A stretch of 64,000 bases of DNA from positions 232,714 through 296,713 of the forward strand of contig CALVBD010000002.1 of NCBI GenBank assembly GCA_944325635.1, in the 5' to 3' direction. Under the pieces are notes generated by a model. That model was given only the letters and a program-made list of their open reading frames with translations, made no database searches and was not told where the DNA came from. Both the position numbers and the translations under genes were made by a program. Position 1 is the stretch's first letter, and every line of letters begins with the position of its first letter. This DNA comes from Candidatus Gastranaerophilales bacterium. GTDB lineage: Bacteria > Cyanobacteriota > Vampirovibrionia > Gastranaerophilales > Gastranaerophilaceae. Shown one piece after another: positions 27,913 to 37,438 of this stretch.

Positions 27913-28462
27913 AAAAAGACGTTAAAACGATAAGTACAATTAAGTGAGAAGTAAGTGGTGAAGGGTGGGTAGCTTGTAGGTGGGGCTACCTGCCCAACTA
28001 AGATACTAGGACGTTAGGTCGATGAGACGTTAAGGGCAATAACGTGAGAGGTGTGTGGTTCTCTTCACCCTCTCCCTCTGGGAGAGGGGCAGGGGTGAGG
28101 GTGATAAAAAGAGAAAACCATCCGTCGTTCCGCACCACCTCTTTTATAAATGGAGGTGAAAAGGCGGGATTGTTTCGGCTAAAGCCTCGCAATGACGTCA
28201 CATCCCCTCTCCCCTTGCGGGAGAGGGGTAGGGGTGAGGGGTAATTATGAGTGAAGGGTTCTATAATAATAAGTCCCTCATTATTCTTTAAACTTTTCAA
28301 CTAAATTGCCCCTTCACTACTCACTATTGACACTAAAATACCCTCACCTGTCCTTCGGACACCCTCTCCCAGAGGGAGATGGCAATAGAACCGAACCCAT
28401 TTCACTTTTCACACATCACGCTTCAATTAATTGCACTTATCGTCCTAACGTCTTTCTATGAT
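27913..28462. repeat. Repeat-filled spacer with REP palindromes, left copy of a 243-bp mosaic
   Basis: The 585-bp gap before the LptF/G gene has no gene. It holds octamer-type words at 27915-27945 and 27999-28045; REP-like palindromes at about 28068-28104, 28203-28241 and, inverted, 28341-28380; and a GGATTGTTTCGGCTAAAGCC / CTCGCAATGACGTCACAT segment at about 28167-28204. Positions 27999-28241 closely match 30154-30395. At 28431-28457 the octamer motif recurs in the opposite orientation. Confidence 0.8.
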
Positions 28463-28491
28463 TTGCGTAAAATTTTTGTTTAAACTATCAT
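28463..28491 (+). promoter_or_regulatory. Promoter of the LptF/G gene, predicted leaderless
   Basis: TTGCGT (28463-28468), 17-bp spacer, TATCAT (28486-28491), then only 6 bases to the ATG at 28498, so the mRNA would start at or beside the start codon. No ribosome binding site is present. Confidence 0.6.
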
Positions 28492-28497
28492 GTTGGC

Positions 28498-29634
28498 ATG
28501 GCTGTAGGAAGAAAAGTTGCTAAAAAAATAAGCAGAATTTCAATTTTAGATAAATATATTCTAAAACAAATAATAGAAATGTTTTTAATGGGGGTTTGCG
28601 TATTTTCGTCAATCATTTTTGCGTCAGATACATTTATAACTCTCATTAAACAAATATCAATGTTTGGAATTCCTTTCAAAGTCGCCCTGATGATGATTAT
28701 TCTGAACCTTCCTCAAATTATTGTAATGACAATTCCGATGGGCGTTTTACTTGCAACTGTTATGACTCTGAACGGTTTGAGTTTGAAATCGGAAATTACT
28801 GTTATGCGAGCATGCGGCATCGGGCTTAACAGAATTGCAAAACCGATTTTTATATTTGCAATTGTTATGTCTGTTTTCAGCTTTATAATTAATGAGACTG
28901 TTGTTCCGGTGATGATGAAACAGTCAAAAGATTTGGCTTTGTGGTCATTAGGGCAAAAGAATATTCCTGACGGTAAAGAAAATTTCGTGTTTAAAGAACT
29001 TAATGACGACGGAATTTTGAAACGTTTATTTTATGTCGGGTACTGCGAAAATAAAGTACTTCATAACATAACAGTTCTTGATACTTCAAAAGAAGGCACC
29101 ATTCAGGTTCTGCAAGCCAGAGAAGGAAAAACAACACCTGCCGGATGGGATTTCCAGAAAGGTGCTGTTTATACTGTAGGACAAGAAGGTAAAGTTTTGA
29201 ATACGACTCTTTTTGATTCGTCAAATGTAAAATTTGGGCTTGATATGTCAAAAGAGTTAAATAAAAATGTTGCAAAAGAGATGAATTTCTCTAAATTATT
29301 GAAATACATATCCAAAAATATTCACACGCTTGATAAAGAACAGCGCAATGTGCTAGTAATAGAGCTTTATGACAAACTTGCACTTCCATTGACAACAATT
29401 GCGCTTGTGTTAATAGGTGTTCCTCTTGCGATTACACCGCCGAGAGTTCGTTATAACAGAGGTTTCCTTTTTAGTATTCTTATAATTTTCGCGTATTACC
29501 TGATAAGAGCACTGTCAATATCGTTCGGAGAAGCTGGTACTCTTGCTCCGTTTCTGGCTGCGTGGATGCCTAATATTGTCCTTACAATTCTTGGCGTAAT
29601 TCTTTATTATAAGAAAGTCTACACAATTGACTAA
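28498..29634 (+). CDS. LptF/LptG family (YjgP/YjgQ) permease
   Basis: An inner-membrane protein of the lipopolysaccharide transport ABC exporter, which moves LPS from the inner to the outer membrane with LptB. The 378 residues show the family layout: three N-terminal helices (about 20-120, with YILKQIIEMFLMGVCVFSSIIFASD and LNLPQIIVMTIPMGVLLATVMTLNGLSLKSEITVMRACG), a periplasmic domain (about 140-290) and three C-terminal helices (about 295-375). The segment SEITVMRACGIG is typical. It indicates a Gram-negative envelope. Cyanobacteria-like genomes often have a single such gene, so I do not assign F or G. Its 3' end overlaps a convergent small gene by 4 bases. Confidence 0.88.
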   Translation: MAVGRKVAKKISRISILDKYILKQIIEMFLMGVCVFSSIIFASDTFITLIKQISMFGIPFKVALMMIILNLPQIIVMTIPMGVLLATVMTLNGLSLKSEITVMRACGIGLNRIAKPIFIFAIVMSVFSFIINETVVPVMMKQSKDLALWSLGQKNIPDGKENFVFKELNDDGILKRLFYVGYCENKVLHNITVLDTSKEGTIQVLQAREGKTTPAGWDFQKGAVYTVGQEGKVLNTTLFDSSNVKFGLDMSKELNKNVAKEMNFSKLLKYISKNIHTLDKEQRNVLVIELYDKLALPLTTIALVLIGVPLAITPPRVRYNRGFLFSILIIFAYYLIRALSISFGEAGTLAPFLAAWMPNIVLTILGVILYYKKVYTID

Positions 29635-29954
29635 TCAAAAATGGTACCTTCTCCGGGTTCAACTCCCGGTAGACATACTCCGAACTGGCAGTTTGAATTG
29701 TATCCATTAGCTTCTCCCGCAGTACTTTGTGTGGTTGGTTCTTCTGTGTTAAGCAGCATATCATAATACGGGGTCACATACCTTGGTTGAAATGCATCTG
29801 GTTCTTTTATTTGTTCAAGTCTGTCCGGAGTATATTTGTTATCCAGAGATTGTGAATTCAACGGAACCGAGCAGGCTCCGCCTGTTATACTGCACATTGC
29901 AAAAACAGGTGTTGCAAGTGTAAGCAGTGTGCTAATTAATAAAATCTTTTTCAT
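29631..29954 (-). CDS. Small secreted protein, function unknown
   Basis: A 107-residue product with a good signal peptide (KKILLISTLLTLATPVFAM, cleavage near 19) and a mature part of about 88 residues with four cysteines (CSITGGACSVPL near the start, CQFGVCLPG near the end), suggesting two disulfides. Its stop overlaps the stop of the convergent LptF/G gene (29631-29634), with no terminator between. Not recognised. The signal peptide and codon-wise clean frame support it as real. Confidence 0.65.
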   Translation of the reverse strand: MKKILLISTLLTLATPVFAMCSITGGACSVPLNSQSLDNKYTPDRLEQIKEPDAFQPRYVTPYYDMLLNTEEPTTQSTAGEANGYNSNCQFGVCLPGVEPGEGTIFD

Positions 29955-30600
29955 AGTTACAGCCTTTCTGTTATTTCCCTACCAAAAGGATAACAGACAA
30001 CAGGGCGGTTTACATTAGACGAAAGGCTAATATTTCTATTCCCTCTCGCTCTGGGAGAGGGTAAAAATAGAAAACCCACCGTCACTAGCTTGCCACCTCC
30101 CTTGTAAAGGGAAGTCAATGTCCTTTGCGGTATAGGGGGCAAGAGAAGATACTAAGATACTAAGACGTTAGGACGATGAGACGTTAAGGGCAATAACGTG
30201 AGAGGTGCGTGGTTCTCTTCTCCCTCTCCCTCTGGGAGAGGGGCAGGGGAGAGGGTGGTAAAAATAGAAAACCCACTGGCACCAGCGTGCCGCCTCCCTT
30301 ACAAATGGAGGTGAAAAGGCTGGATTGCTTCGGCTAAAGCCTCGCAATGACGTCACATTCCCTCTCCCCTTGCGGGAGAGGGTTGGGGTGAGGGGAAAAA
30401 TAGAAAACCCTCCGGTGCTAGCGTGCCACCTCCCTTTTAAAGGGAGGTCAATACCCTTTGCGGGAGAGGGTGCCAAGAGAAGATACTAAGATACTAAGGC
30501 ACTGGGGCATTAAGTAGGTTGGGCATACCTGCCCAACTAAAGGATTGCTTCCCTTTCGCCCGCAATGACATCAAAAGAAAAATGCTAAGTTCCACTTTGC
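29955..30600. repeat. Repeat-filled spacer, right copy of the mosaic
   Basis: The 739-bp gap (29955-30693) has no convincing gene. It contains REP-like palindromes at about 30039-30062, 30219-30260, 30357-30395 and 30450-30472; CCACCTCCCTTGTAAAGGGA-type palindromes near 30088-30115, 30289-30312 and 30427-30450; octamer runs at 30146-30195 and 30478-30520; and the GGATTGCTTCGGCTAAAGCC segment near 30322-30345. Positions 30154-30395 match 27999-28241. The last 90 bases before the acyl-CoA ligase stop show nothing special. Confidence 0.8.
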
Positions 30601-30693
30601 CAGACTCTTTACTGGAATGGAATCATTGTGAAATTTTACTTCAGACGCGTAGTCAATCAATTCAACAACTTTTCAATATCTGTCTATGCAGTC

Positions 30694-32367
30694 TTAAGCT
30701 GTAACAAGTTCCTTTACTTCTTTTCTTTTAACTTTTCTTGTTGCGGTTCTAGGCAAAGGTTGTCTTGTAATGACTATATTCACAGGTCGTTTGTATGCTG
30801 TTAACCGTGTTGAAAGATGTTTTATATCAGCTCTGATTAATTTATCAAGTTCTTCTTCGCTGTATTTATCATAGAGATATTCTTTCGGAACAATTACTGC
30901 GGCAATTTCTTCGGTGCCGTCTTTTGACCCGAATGTTCTTGACACTCCGAGTACACAAATTTCACTTATGTATTCGCTTTTTTCCAGAACGGATTCTACT
31001 TCTTCAGGGAATACTTTTTTACCGCCTGAAAGAACTATCATATTTTTAATTCTGCCTGTAATAAATATATGTCCGTCTTTATCAATTTCTGCAATATCAC
31101 CCGAGTGAAGCCAGCCGTTTTCATCTATTACTGTTTTTGTTAATTCAGGCTGATTATGATAACCTTTCATGACAGCTGGTCCTTTAATCAAAAGTTCTCC
31201 TGTTGTTTCGTCAACTTTTACTATGAAACTGTTCATAGCTCTACCTACAGAGGCTAGTTCTCTACGTTTATCCGTATTCACAGATACAACAGGACTTGCC
31301 TCGGAAAGTCCGTACCCTTGGTAAATTTTGAGCCCTATTCTGTCAAAGAATTTTCCTACATGAATATCGAGCGGAGCGCCGCCTGATATGCAGCCTATAA
31401 AATGTCCTCCGAATTTGTCGTGGATTTTCTTGAACATTAATTTCCTGATAGCACTGCAAGGAACAAATTTTGCTATATGGTATAAAGAATTAAATGCAGC
31501 CTGTTCTGCAGGAGATGCATTATGTAATTCAGCTTCGATTGCAGTTTTTAAGAGTTTTAAAAATGCAGGGACCACTATCATAAAATTAATCTGTTTTTCC
31601 CTCATTATACTTAAAATATCTTTAGGTTTGAGGCTCTGAGTGTAATATACAGAGTATCCGAAATTCAAAAATGTTGAAAATCCTACTGTCATTTCAAATA
31701 AATGATTCATCGGCAAAATAGATAAAATTCTGCCGTGTTCAATAGGCAAAATTTTATCAAGCACAATTTTTAAGTCTTCAAGCTGTGAAAACATGTTTGT
31801 AAAGCTTATTTCAACACCTTTAGGTGCACCTGTTGTGCCTGATGTATAAATGATGAAAACGGTTGCTTTAGAACTTCTTTTTCTCCATTTCCCGTCATAG
31901 TTGTTAGGTAATTCATAAATGCTTGTATACTGCATGTTATAAGAAGGTTCATCCATAACAAGGATAGTCTGCATAGAAGGAATTTCTTTTTGCAGTGCAA
32001 TTGCCGTATCAAGATAATGTTGGGACACAAGCATAACTTTTGGTTCGCAATCTGAAAGTATGGATTTAAGTTCATATTTTGTGAGTTTTACATCAAGAGG
32101 AACTGTTGTGGTACCTGCAAGTATTGAGGCAAATACGCAGGCTCCGTATTCCGGTTTGCTTTCAGATAGAATCGCAACTTTGTCGCCTTTTTCAACTCCT
32201 ACTTCATTTATCAGATGGTATGCAAGCTTTCGGGACATAAGTCCTATCCCTTTATAGGTAAATTCTCTCCAGCCAAGCGCATTTTTTATACCCAGTGCAA
32301 CTCTGTCACCGTAGTTATTTGTCCTGTCTTCCAGCAATGAAAGTATGTTTCTTTCTCTTAATCCCAT
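30694..32367 (-). CDS. AMP-forming long-chain acyl-CoA ligase-like protein
   Basis: A 557-residue ANL-superfamily enzyme that activates a carboxylic acid, probably a fatty acid, as acyl-AMP and then acyl-CoA or acyl-carrier. Core motifs are present: P-loop-like FIIYTSGTTGAPKGVEISF, YQGYGLSEASPVVSVN, LHSGDIAEIDKDGHIFITGRIKNMIV, and the C-terminal PLPRTATRKVKRKE with the catalytic Lys. The ATG at 32367 has an AAGGGG site; an upstream TTG reading would add 11 residues. Substrate cannot be told. It lies between a repeat spacer and miaB (divergent). Confidence 0.88.
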   Translation of the reverse strand: MGLRERNILSLLEDRTNNYGDRVALGIKNALGWREFTYKGIGLMSRKLAYHLINEVGVEKGDKVAILSESKPEYGACVFASILAGTTTVPLDVKLTKYELKSILSDCEPKVMLVSQHYLDTAIALQKEIPSMQTILVMDEPSYNMQYTSIYELPNNYDGKWRKRSSKATVFIIYTSGTTGAPKGVEISFTNMFSQLEDLKIVLDKILPIEHGRILSILPMNHLFEMTVGFSTFLNFGYSVYYTQSLKPKDILSIMREKQINFMIVVPAFLKLLKTAIEAELHNASPAEQAAFNSLYHIAKFVPCSAIRKLMFKKIHDKFGGHFIGCISGGAPLDIHVGKFFDRIGLKIYQGYGLSEASPVVSVNTDKRRELASVGRAMNSFIVKVDETTGELLIKGPAVMKGYHNQPELTKTVIDENGWLHSGDIAEIDKDGHIFITGRIKNMIVLSGGKKVFPEEVESVLEKSEYISEICVLGVSRTFGSKDGTEEIAAVIVPKEYLYDKYSEEELDKLIRADIKHLSTRLTAYKRPVNIVITRQPLPRTATRKVKRKEVKELVTA

Positions 32368-32527
32368 CTTTGTACCCCTTAGATAAACTCGTCTTTTCAA
32401 AGACCATTACATCTAAGAAGATATAATTTATAAACATAAAAGTCAAGTATATGAAATTTTTGTAGTATAATTAATACAGAGACTGTTGTTTGCAGAAACA
32501 ATACCGGATTAACAGAAAGAGATATTA

Positions 32528-33853
32528 ATGAAAAAAGTTTTTATAGAAACAATGGGCTGCCAGATGAATAAATCCGATACCGAAAGAATGCTCGGTATTC
32601 TGTCATATCAGGATTACGTTGAAACAAAAGAGCCTAAAGATGCGGATCTTCTCATTGTAAATACATGTTCCATAAGACAATTAAGTGAGGATAAAGCATT
32701 CAGTATGTTAGGTCTTTGGGGCAAATGGAAATCGGAAGGCAAAAAGATTAAAATAGGATTATGCGGGTGTGTTGCACAGCAAAAAGCCGAAAAAACTTTT
32801 CGTCGTGCGCCTTATGTTGATTTTGTTTTAGGCACTCATAAAATTTATGCATTGCCTGAGGTTATCAAAAAAGTTGAAGCAGGCGAGAGGGTTTGTGAAT
32901 GTACGGAAACTAATGCTACAGAGGACGATAAAGCTGCTCAATTTCCGATAAATCGCGTAAAAGCCGTGAATGCATGGATTCCGATTACAGAGGGGTGTAA
33001 CAATTTCTGTACATATTGTATTGTTCCATACACCAGAGGCAGAGAACGTTCCAGACAACCTGAAATTATTATTAAAGAAGTAAAAGATGCACTTTCACAG
33101 GGGTTTAAGGAAATTACTCTTCTAGGTCAAAACGTTGACAGTTACGGTAAAGATTTTAAGGATAAGAACTATAGACTTGCCCAACTTTTAAGAGATATTA
33201 ATTCAATTGAAGGAAAATTCAGAATACGTTTCGTAACCTCTTATCCGACGGATATTACGGACGAATTAATAGAAACCGTAGTGGAATTGGATAAGGTTTG
33301 TGAATATTTTCATATTCCGATGCAGTCAGGAAGCAGTGTTGTTTTGAAAGCAATGAACAGGCGTTATGACAGGGAAACGTATGCAAAAATTGTTGAAAAA
33401 GTTAGAAGAATGGTTCCTGATGTAACGATTACCAGTGACTTTATTGCAGGTTTTCCCGGAGAGACAGAAGAACAGTTTGAGGAAACTCTTTCTGCAATAG
33501 ATGAGTTTGAATTGGATTATTCAAACACGGCTGCATATTCACCTCGGGAAAAAACAGTTGCTGCAAAATGGGTTGACAAATATATTGATGAGGATGTAAA
33601 AACCGAGCGGCTTGCGCGTTTGAATGAAAAAGTCCGTGAAAACTGTCTCAAATCCAATCTTAAATTTGTTGGCAGAGAGATGGAAATTCTTGTAGAAAGT
33701 TTCGAAAATCATAAAGGGCAAAACGTAATCACAGGACGCGCCCGAAATAACAAAATAGTTCATGTGCCGTGTGACAAAGATTTGACCGGAGAATTTATAA
33801 ATGTTAAAATAACAGGAGCAAAAACCTGGTATTTGCAAGGTGAACTTATATAA
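32528..33853 (+). CDS. miaB: tRNA (N6-isopentenyl adenosine(37)-C2)-methylthiotransferase MiaB
   Basis: A radical SAM enzyme with two [4Fe-4S] clusters that adds the methylthio group to i6A37 in tRNA. The 441 residues have the N-terminal UPF0004 domain (Cys in ETMGCQMNKSD, NTCSIRQ, GLCGCVAQQ), the radical SAM triad in EGCNNFCTYCIVPYTRGRERSR, SGSSVVLKAMNRRYDRE and a C-terminal TRAM domain (about 375-440). The full length matches the family. It ends in a terminator shared with the convergent DAHP synthase gene. Confidence 0.95.
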   Translation: MKKVFIETMGCQMNKSDTERMLGILSYQDYVETKEPKDADLLIVNTCSIRQLSEDKAFSMLGLWGKWKSEGKKIKIGLCGCVAQQKAEKTFRRAPYVDFVLGTHKIYALPEVIKKVEAGERVCECTETNATEDDKAAQFPINRVKAVNAWIPITEGCNNFCTYCIVPYTRGRERSRQPEIIIKEVKDALSQGFKEITLLGQNVDSYGKDFKDKNYRLAQLLRDINSIEGKFRIRFVTSYPTDITDELIETVVELDKVCEYFHIPMQSGSSVVLKAMNRRYDRETYAKIVEKVRRMVPDVTITSDFIAGFPGETEEQFEETLSAIDEFELDYSNTAAYSPREKTVAAKWVDKYIDEDVKTERLARLNEKVRENCLKSNLKFVGREMEILVESFENHKGQNVITGRARNNKIVHVPCDKDLTGEFINVKITGAKTWYLQGELI

Positions 33854-33854
33854 T

Positions 33855-33887
33855 AAAAAGCGGTCTTGCATGACCGCTTTTTTTATT
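33855..33887. terminator. Bidirectional terminator
   Basis: A 10-bp stem (33856-33865 with 33872-33881), 6-base loop, A-run before and T-run after, between miaB and the convergent DAHP synthase gene. Confidence 0.88.
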
Positions 33888-34932
33888 TAACATTTGCCGA
33901 AAGGCAGGTTTTTTCATAATGTAATCTGTTATTGAATGCGTTAATTCTTTTCATAACATCTTTAAACATCGGAATTGAAAGGCTTTGTTTCCCGTCTGAA
34001 AGTGCATTTTCAGGGTCGTGGTGAACCTCTATCATAATGCCGTCAGCACCGACAACCAGTCCTGCTTTTGCCATTGGCTCAATTAAATATCTCTGACCTG
34101 TGCCGTGGCTCGGGTCAACTATTATCGGCAGATGTGAATACTTTTTGATTACAGGGATTGAAGCTATGTCCATTACATTTCTTGTAAAAGCGCTGTCAAA
34201 GCTCCTTATTCCACGTTCGCAAAGGATTACGTTTGTGTTACCCTGATACATTATATGTTCTGCAGCAAGAAGAAATTCTCTTATCGTACTTGCAAGGCCT
34301 CGTTTAAGAATTACCGGTTTGTTGCATCTACCAACAGCCTGCAAAAGCTTGAAATTTTGAACGTTTCTTGCACCAATCTGTAATACATCTATATAATCCA
34401 GCATCATCGGAAGATCAGACGCATCCATAATTTCAGAAACAGTCAGCAGTCCTGTTTCTTCAGAGGCGCGTTTCATATATTTGAGAGCCTTTTCTCCGTA
34501 ACCTTGAAAATCATATGGGGATGTTCTAGGTTTAAATGCTCCTCCTCGCAGGAATTCACAGCCCATCTCTTTTGCGGCAAGCGCTACCTGTAAAAGTCCG
34601 TCATAATCTTCTTCAACCGAACAAGGGCCTACCATTGCAACCGGTTTGTTATTCCCGCCTATTTTTACTCCGTTAGGAAAAGTTATAACCGTATCTTCTT
34701 CTTTTCTGTCTCTGGAGGCCAGACGGAAAGGTTCTCTTATTACTTTAATTTCTTTTACACCTTCAAGTGCGGCAATTCTTCCAGGGGTTAATGTTGTTTT
34801 ATCTCCGATGGCATCAATTACCGTATGCACATCGCCGGTGTTGTAACGTACTTCAAATCCGTTATCTTTTAATAAGTCAATTACACGCTGGATTTGAACT
34901 TTTGTCGCGTTACGCTCCATTATTATAATCAT
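33883..34932 (-). CDS. aroF: 3-deoxy-7-phosphoheptulonate (DAHP) synthase, AroF type
   Basis: First enzyme of the shikimate pathway, condensing PEP and erythrose-4-phosphate. The 349-residue protein is the type I-beta form: an N-terminal ferredoxin-like regulatory domain (about 1-75, RNATKVQIQRVIDLLKDNGFEV) and a TIM-barrel (about 90-340) with MVGPCSVE, LRGGAFKPRTSPYDFQG, IGARNVQNFKLLQAVG, LKRG and DPSHGTG. The start ATG at 34932 has an AAGGAGA site at normal spacing. Provides precursors for pheA in this window. Confidence 0.95.
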   Translation of the reverse strand: MIIIMERNATKVQIQRVIDLLKDNGFEVRYNTGDVHTVIDAIGDKTTLTPGRIAALEGVKEIKVIREPFRLASRDRKEEDTVITFPNGVKIGGNNKPVAMVGPCSVEEDYDGLLQVALAAKEMGCEFLRGGAFKPRTSPYDFQGYGEKALKYMKRASEETGLLTVSEIMDASDLPMMLDYIDVLQIGARNVQNFKLLQAVGRCNKPVILKRGLASTIREFLLAAEHIMYQGNTNVILCERGIRSFDSAFTRNVMDIASIPVIKKYSHLPIIVDPSHGTGQRYLIEPMAKAGLVVGADGIMIEVHHDPENALSDGKQSLSIPMFKDVMKRINAFNNRLHYEKTCLSANVK

Positions 34933-34987
34933 CGGCTATTCTCCTTACTTATATTTAAAGCAACTAACAGTGTAGCATAAACAATTA

Positions 34988-35590
34988 TTAATCACAATTT
35001 AATTTTAATTTTCTTTGCAGTTGTATTGCAGGGAAATATTCAGGGAGAATATTCAGACAATTTTTGACTGATTTTTCACACTCTTCAAAATTTTTCTCTT
35101 TAAAATATGCCTCAGCAAGAAGGTAGTGGAGTTCCGGATCATTGAAAAAGTAATCCTTTGCTCGTAAAAGAAACATCATGCCAAACTCTTCCAGATGATT
35201 ATTCATAAATACTCTGCCTATGTATTTGTGAACCTCGGGGTTAATAGTATATAACCAGTCTGCATATTTGACTATATTTTCTACATACTCACCTTTAAAA
35301 TGTGTTGTTAAAAAGTTTAAATCAATTTCCAAAAAGTTTCTGAGACCAAAATATGAAGGATAACCCTCTATTTTACCAAGAATAATACCGCACAAGAAAA
35401 CTCCCCATTTAGCGCGAATATCTCTGTCCTCAATTGAGAAAAATAGTTTTTTTGCCTCAGGAATTTCGTCATCCAGGATGCAGCAATATGCTTCTTCCAG
35501 CGGATAACCGTTTTGAGCAAAAAACTGACGGCATCCGTTATAATCGGATGCCCACAGTTTCTGTACATGTTTTTTATATTCCAAATCCAT
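34988..35590 (-). CDS. Helical (TPR-like) hypothetical protein
   Basis: A 200-residue soluble, helix-rich protein. The C-terminal third (about 135-195) looks like two TPR units (ELHYLLAEAYFKEKNFEECEKSVKNCLNILPEYFPAIQ). The N-terminal part is aromatic- and cysteine-rich with no known fold that I can recognise. It starts 1 base after the stop of the secreted TPR gene and so is coupled to it, and lies 55 bases before the DAHP synthase gene on the same strand. Confidence 0.75.
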   Translation of the reverse strand: MDLEYKKHVQKLWASDYNGCRQFFAQNGYPLEEAYCCILDDEIPEAKKLFFSIEDRDIRAKWGVFLCGIILGKIEGYPSYFGLRNFLEIDLNFLTTHFKGEYVENIVKYADWLYTINPEVHKYIGRVFMNNHLEEFGMMFLLRAKDYFFNDPELHYLLAEAYFKEKNFEECEKSVKNCLNILPEYFPAIQLQRKLKLNCD

Positions 35591-35591
35591 A

Positions 35592-36782
35592 TTAATTATT
35601 ATTTGTTCCGGAGTTCAACCCGTTAAGACTGTTCATCATAGAATTCATCATTAATGCCTGAATAACCTGTGGATCCATATTTTTGCCGTTATTTTGCATC
35701 ATATATGGAAGCATATTCATCATAGGATCGGAATTGTTGTTATTTCCGTTATTCAACATCATTGTCATCTGCTGGATTTGAGGATCCGGAGTGTAATAAT
35801 TTGCAGGTTGTTGAACAGGCTGGGAAGTCTGTGCAGGAACCTGTGCAGTTTGGGCTGTATCTTCTGGCTCTTCAACTTTTGCAGGAACTGATGTTGCAAC
35901 ACCTTTCATAGGTTTAACTTCCTGAGCCTCCGGCATTTCGGTTGAAATATTCAAACCTGCTCTTTTTAATACTTGAACTGCATTAATGATTTCATCATTA
36001 GAAGGCATGTCATCTGCCATTGCGAGTTTATCTGTTGTTATTGCTTCTGATTGATTAAACTCTTGAAGTTTTTTTAGATCCTCTTCACTTAATGGAAGAC
36101 CTCTGTTCATTTTATTTTGGATTTTATCTAACTGTTTTTGTCTCAACTGATCATTAAGTTCTTTTGAAAACCCGTTACTGAAAGGATCTTGAATGAATTT
36201 GTCAAGTTCGTCAAGAGTTTCGTCACTGTTTGTTGTAATAGCTGTGCTGAGTCCGCATGTGGCTGCATCCATAAGACATGCTTTGCCTCTTGTAGCGTAA
36301 TCAACGATTGCATCATTTGGGTTAAGATTAATAACCATTTGATAGCAGGATTTTGCAGCTTCTGTTTCTCCGATTTTTGTGTAGACCATTGCGAGATAAT
36401 AGTATGCAACGGCATTTGAGGAATCTTTTTGCAATATTGTGTATAGTTCCTGTAATGCTCCTGTGTAATTTCCTGATTTATACTTTGCTATAGCGCTTTT
36501 TGTGGTTGCATTCGGGTAGAATTTTGGATTAACTGCATATTTGTCTAAAAATATTGCGCTTTCTTCGGTTGACGGTTCTTCTGCTGTTTTGTCGGCAGAC
36601 TCTTTATCTGTGGAGGTTGTTGTCTGGTCTGTTTCCCATTTTTTAGGCGCACTTTTTTTACGGTGAATATCTTTTTGCAGGTCATAACCAAATGGCACAC
36701 CGGCCGCATATGCTGCTAAATCCAGGTTTATTCCTCCGATACAAATTGCTGCTGCCAAAAGCAAAATCAGTTTCTTATTCAT
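35592..36782 (-). CDS. Secreted TPR protein with Asn/Met-rich tail
   Basis: A 396-residue protein with a signal peptide (KKLILLLAAAICIGGINLDLAAYA, cleavage near 26), a Ser/Thr/Lys/Glu-rich linker, TPR helices at about 100-175 (SGNYTGALQELYTILQKDSSNAVAYYYLAMVYTKIGETEAAKSCYQMVINLNP), a charged helical region to about 290, a Pro/Gln linker, and a tail rich in Met, Asn and Gln (last 70 residues). The tail is low-complexity. Function unknown; probably periplasmic or surface. It is divergent from ruvC. Confidence 0.8.
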   Translation of the reverse strand: MNKKLILLLAAAICIGGINLDLAAYAAGVPFGYDLQKDIHRKKSAPKKWETDQTTTSTDKESADKTAEEPSTEESAIFLDKYAVNPKFYPNATTKSAIAKYKSGNYTGALQELYTILQKDSSNAVAYYYLAMVYTKIGETEAAKSCYQMVINLNPNDAIVDYATRGKACLMDAATCGLSTAITTNSDETLDELDKFIQDPFSNGFSKELNDQLRQKQLDKIQNKMNRGLPLSEEDLKKLQEFNQSEAITTDKLAMADDMPSNDEIINAVQVLKRAGLNISTEMPEAQEVKPMKGVATSVPAKVEEPEDTAQTAQVPAQTSQPVQQPANYYTPDPQIQQMTMMLNNGNNNNSDPMMNMLPYMMQNNGKNMDPQVIQALMMNSMMNSLNGLNSGTNNN

Positions 36783-36901
36783 AACTTCTTAGTTCCTTTT
36801 TTTCTGTTTTAATGATTTTTCTTATTAAATCAAAATATTTTTATATATTTATTATAGCGTATTTTTATAAAACTGCCTAATATATATGAATTATTTTTTA
36901 C

Positions 36902-36929
36902 TTGAAATTTATAAAAAAGTATATATAAT
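36902..36929 (+). promoter_or_regulatory. ruvC promoter, predicted leaderless
   Basis: TTGAAA (36902-36907), 16-bp spacer, TATAAT (36924-36929), then 6 bases to the ATG at 36936. No Shine-Dalgarno sequence fits in that space. Confidence 0.7.
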
Positions 36930-36935
36930 TAGTTT

Positions 36936-37403
36936 ATGAAAATATTAGGTATTGATCCCGGCATGGCAATTGTCGGATACGGGTTAATTGAATTTGATGG
37001 CGATGAATGTACGCTTTTGCATTCTGGTTCTATTCAGACGGATAAGACTAAGCATGAAGCGGCAAGGCTTTTAGAAATTTATAACGATATGGAAACTCTA
37101 GTTGATATGTATAAGCCTGATGCAGCTTCTATTGAAAAACTTTTTTTCTTTAAAAATCAGACTACGGTTATGCCTGTTGCGCATGCAAGGGGAGTAATTT
37201 TAACGGTTCTGGAAAAATACGGAATTCCGATTTTTGAATATACTCCGATGGAGGTTAAGCAGGTTCTAACAGGCTATGGCAGAGCCGATAAAAAAGAAGT
37301 CGAGCAAATGGTTAAATATACTCTCGGAACCGAAGAATTGCCAAAGCTTGATGACACAGTTGATGCTATTGCTATTGCTATTTGTCATTCAAGAAGTATT
37401 TAA
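36936..37403 (+). CDS. ruvC: Holliday junction resolvase RuvC
   Basis: Endonuclease that resolves four-way junctions with RuvAB. The 155 residues have the full acidic set: Asp7 (GIDPGMAIVGYG), Glu67 (SIEKLFFFKNQTT), Asp140 and Asp143 (LDDTVDAIAIAICH). Length is normal. A near-consensus promoter ends 6 bases before the ATG, so the mRNA is expected to be leaderless. It may extend into the membrane protein gene downstream. Confidence 0.95.
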   Translation: MKILGIDPGMAIVGYGLIEFDGDECTLLHSGSIQTDKTKHEAARLLEIYNDMETLVDMYKPDAASIEKLFFFKNQTTVMPVAHARGVILTVLEKYGIPIFEYTPMEVKQVLTGYGRADKKEVEQMVKYTLGTEELPKLDDTVDAIAIAICHSRSI

Positions 37404-37438
37404 TTCCGGTTTATGTTATAATTTTTACGGTGAATTTT

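Noticed and set aside
28044..28300. Open frames on both strands in the spacer before the LptF/G gene
   Set aside because: They are translations of REP-like palindromes and mosaic repeats.
29650..29680. T-arm-like sequence (CCGGG TTCAACT CCCGG) suggesting a tRNA
   Set aside because: No acceptor stem, D-arm or anticodon arm can be built around it, and it lies in the coding frame of a small secreted protein.
37382..37438. TTG start extending the four-helix membrane protein into ruvC
   Set aside because: The ATG at 37439 has a ribosome site and the added residues would overlap the end of ruvC.
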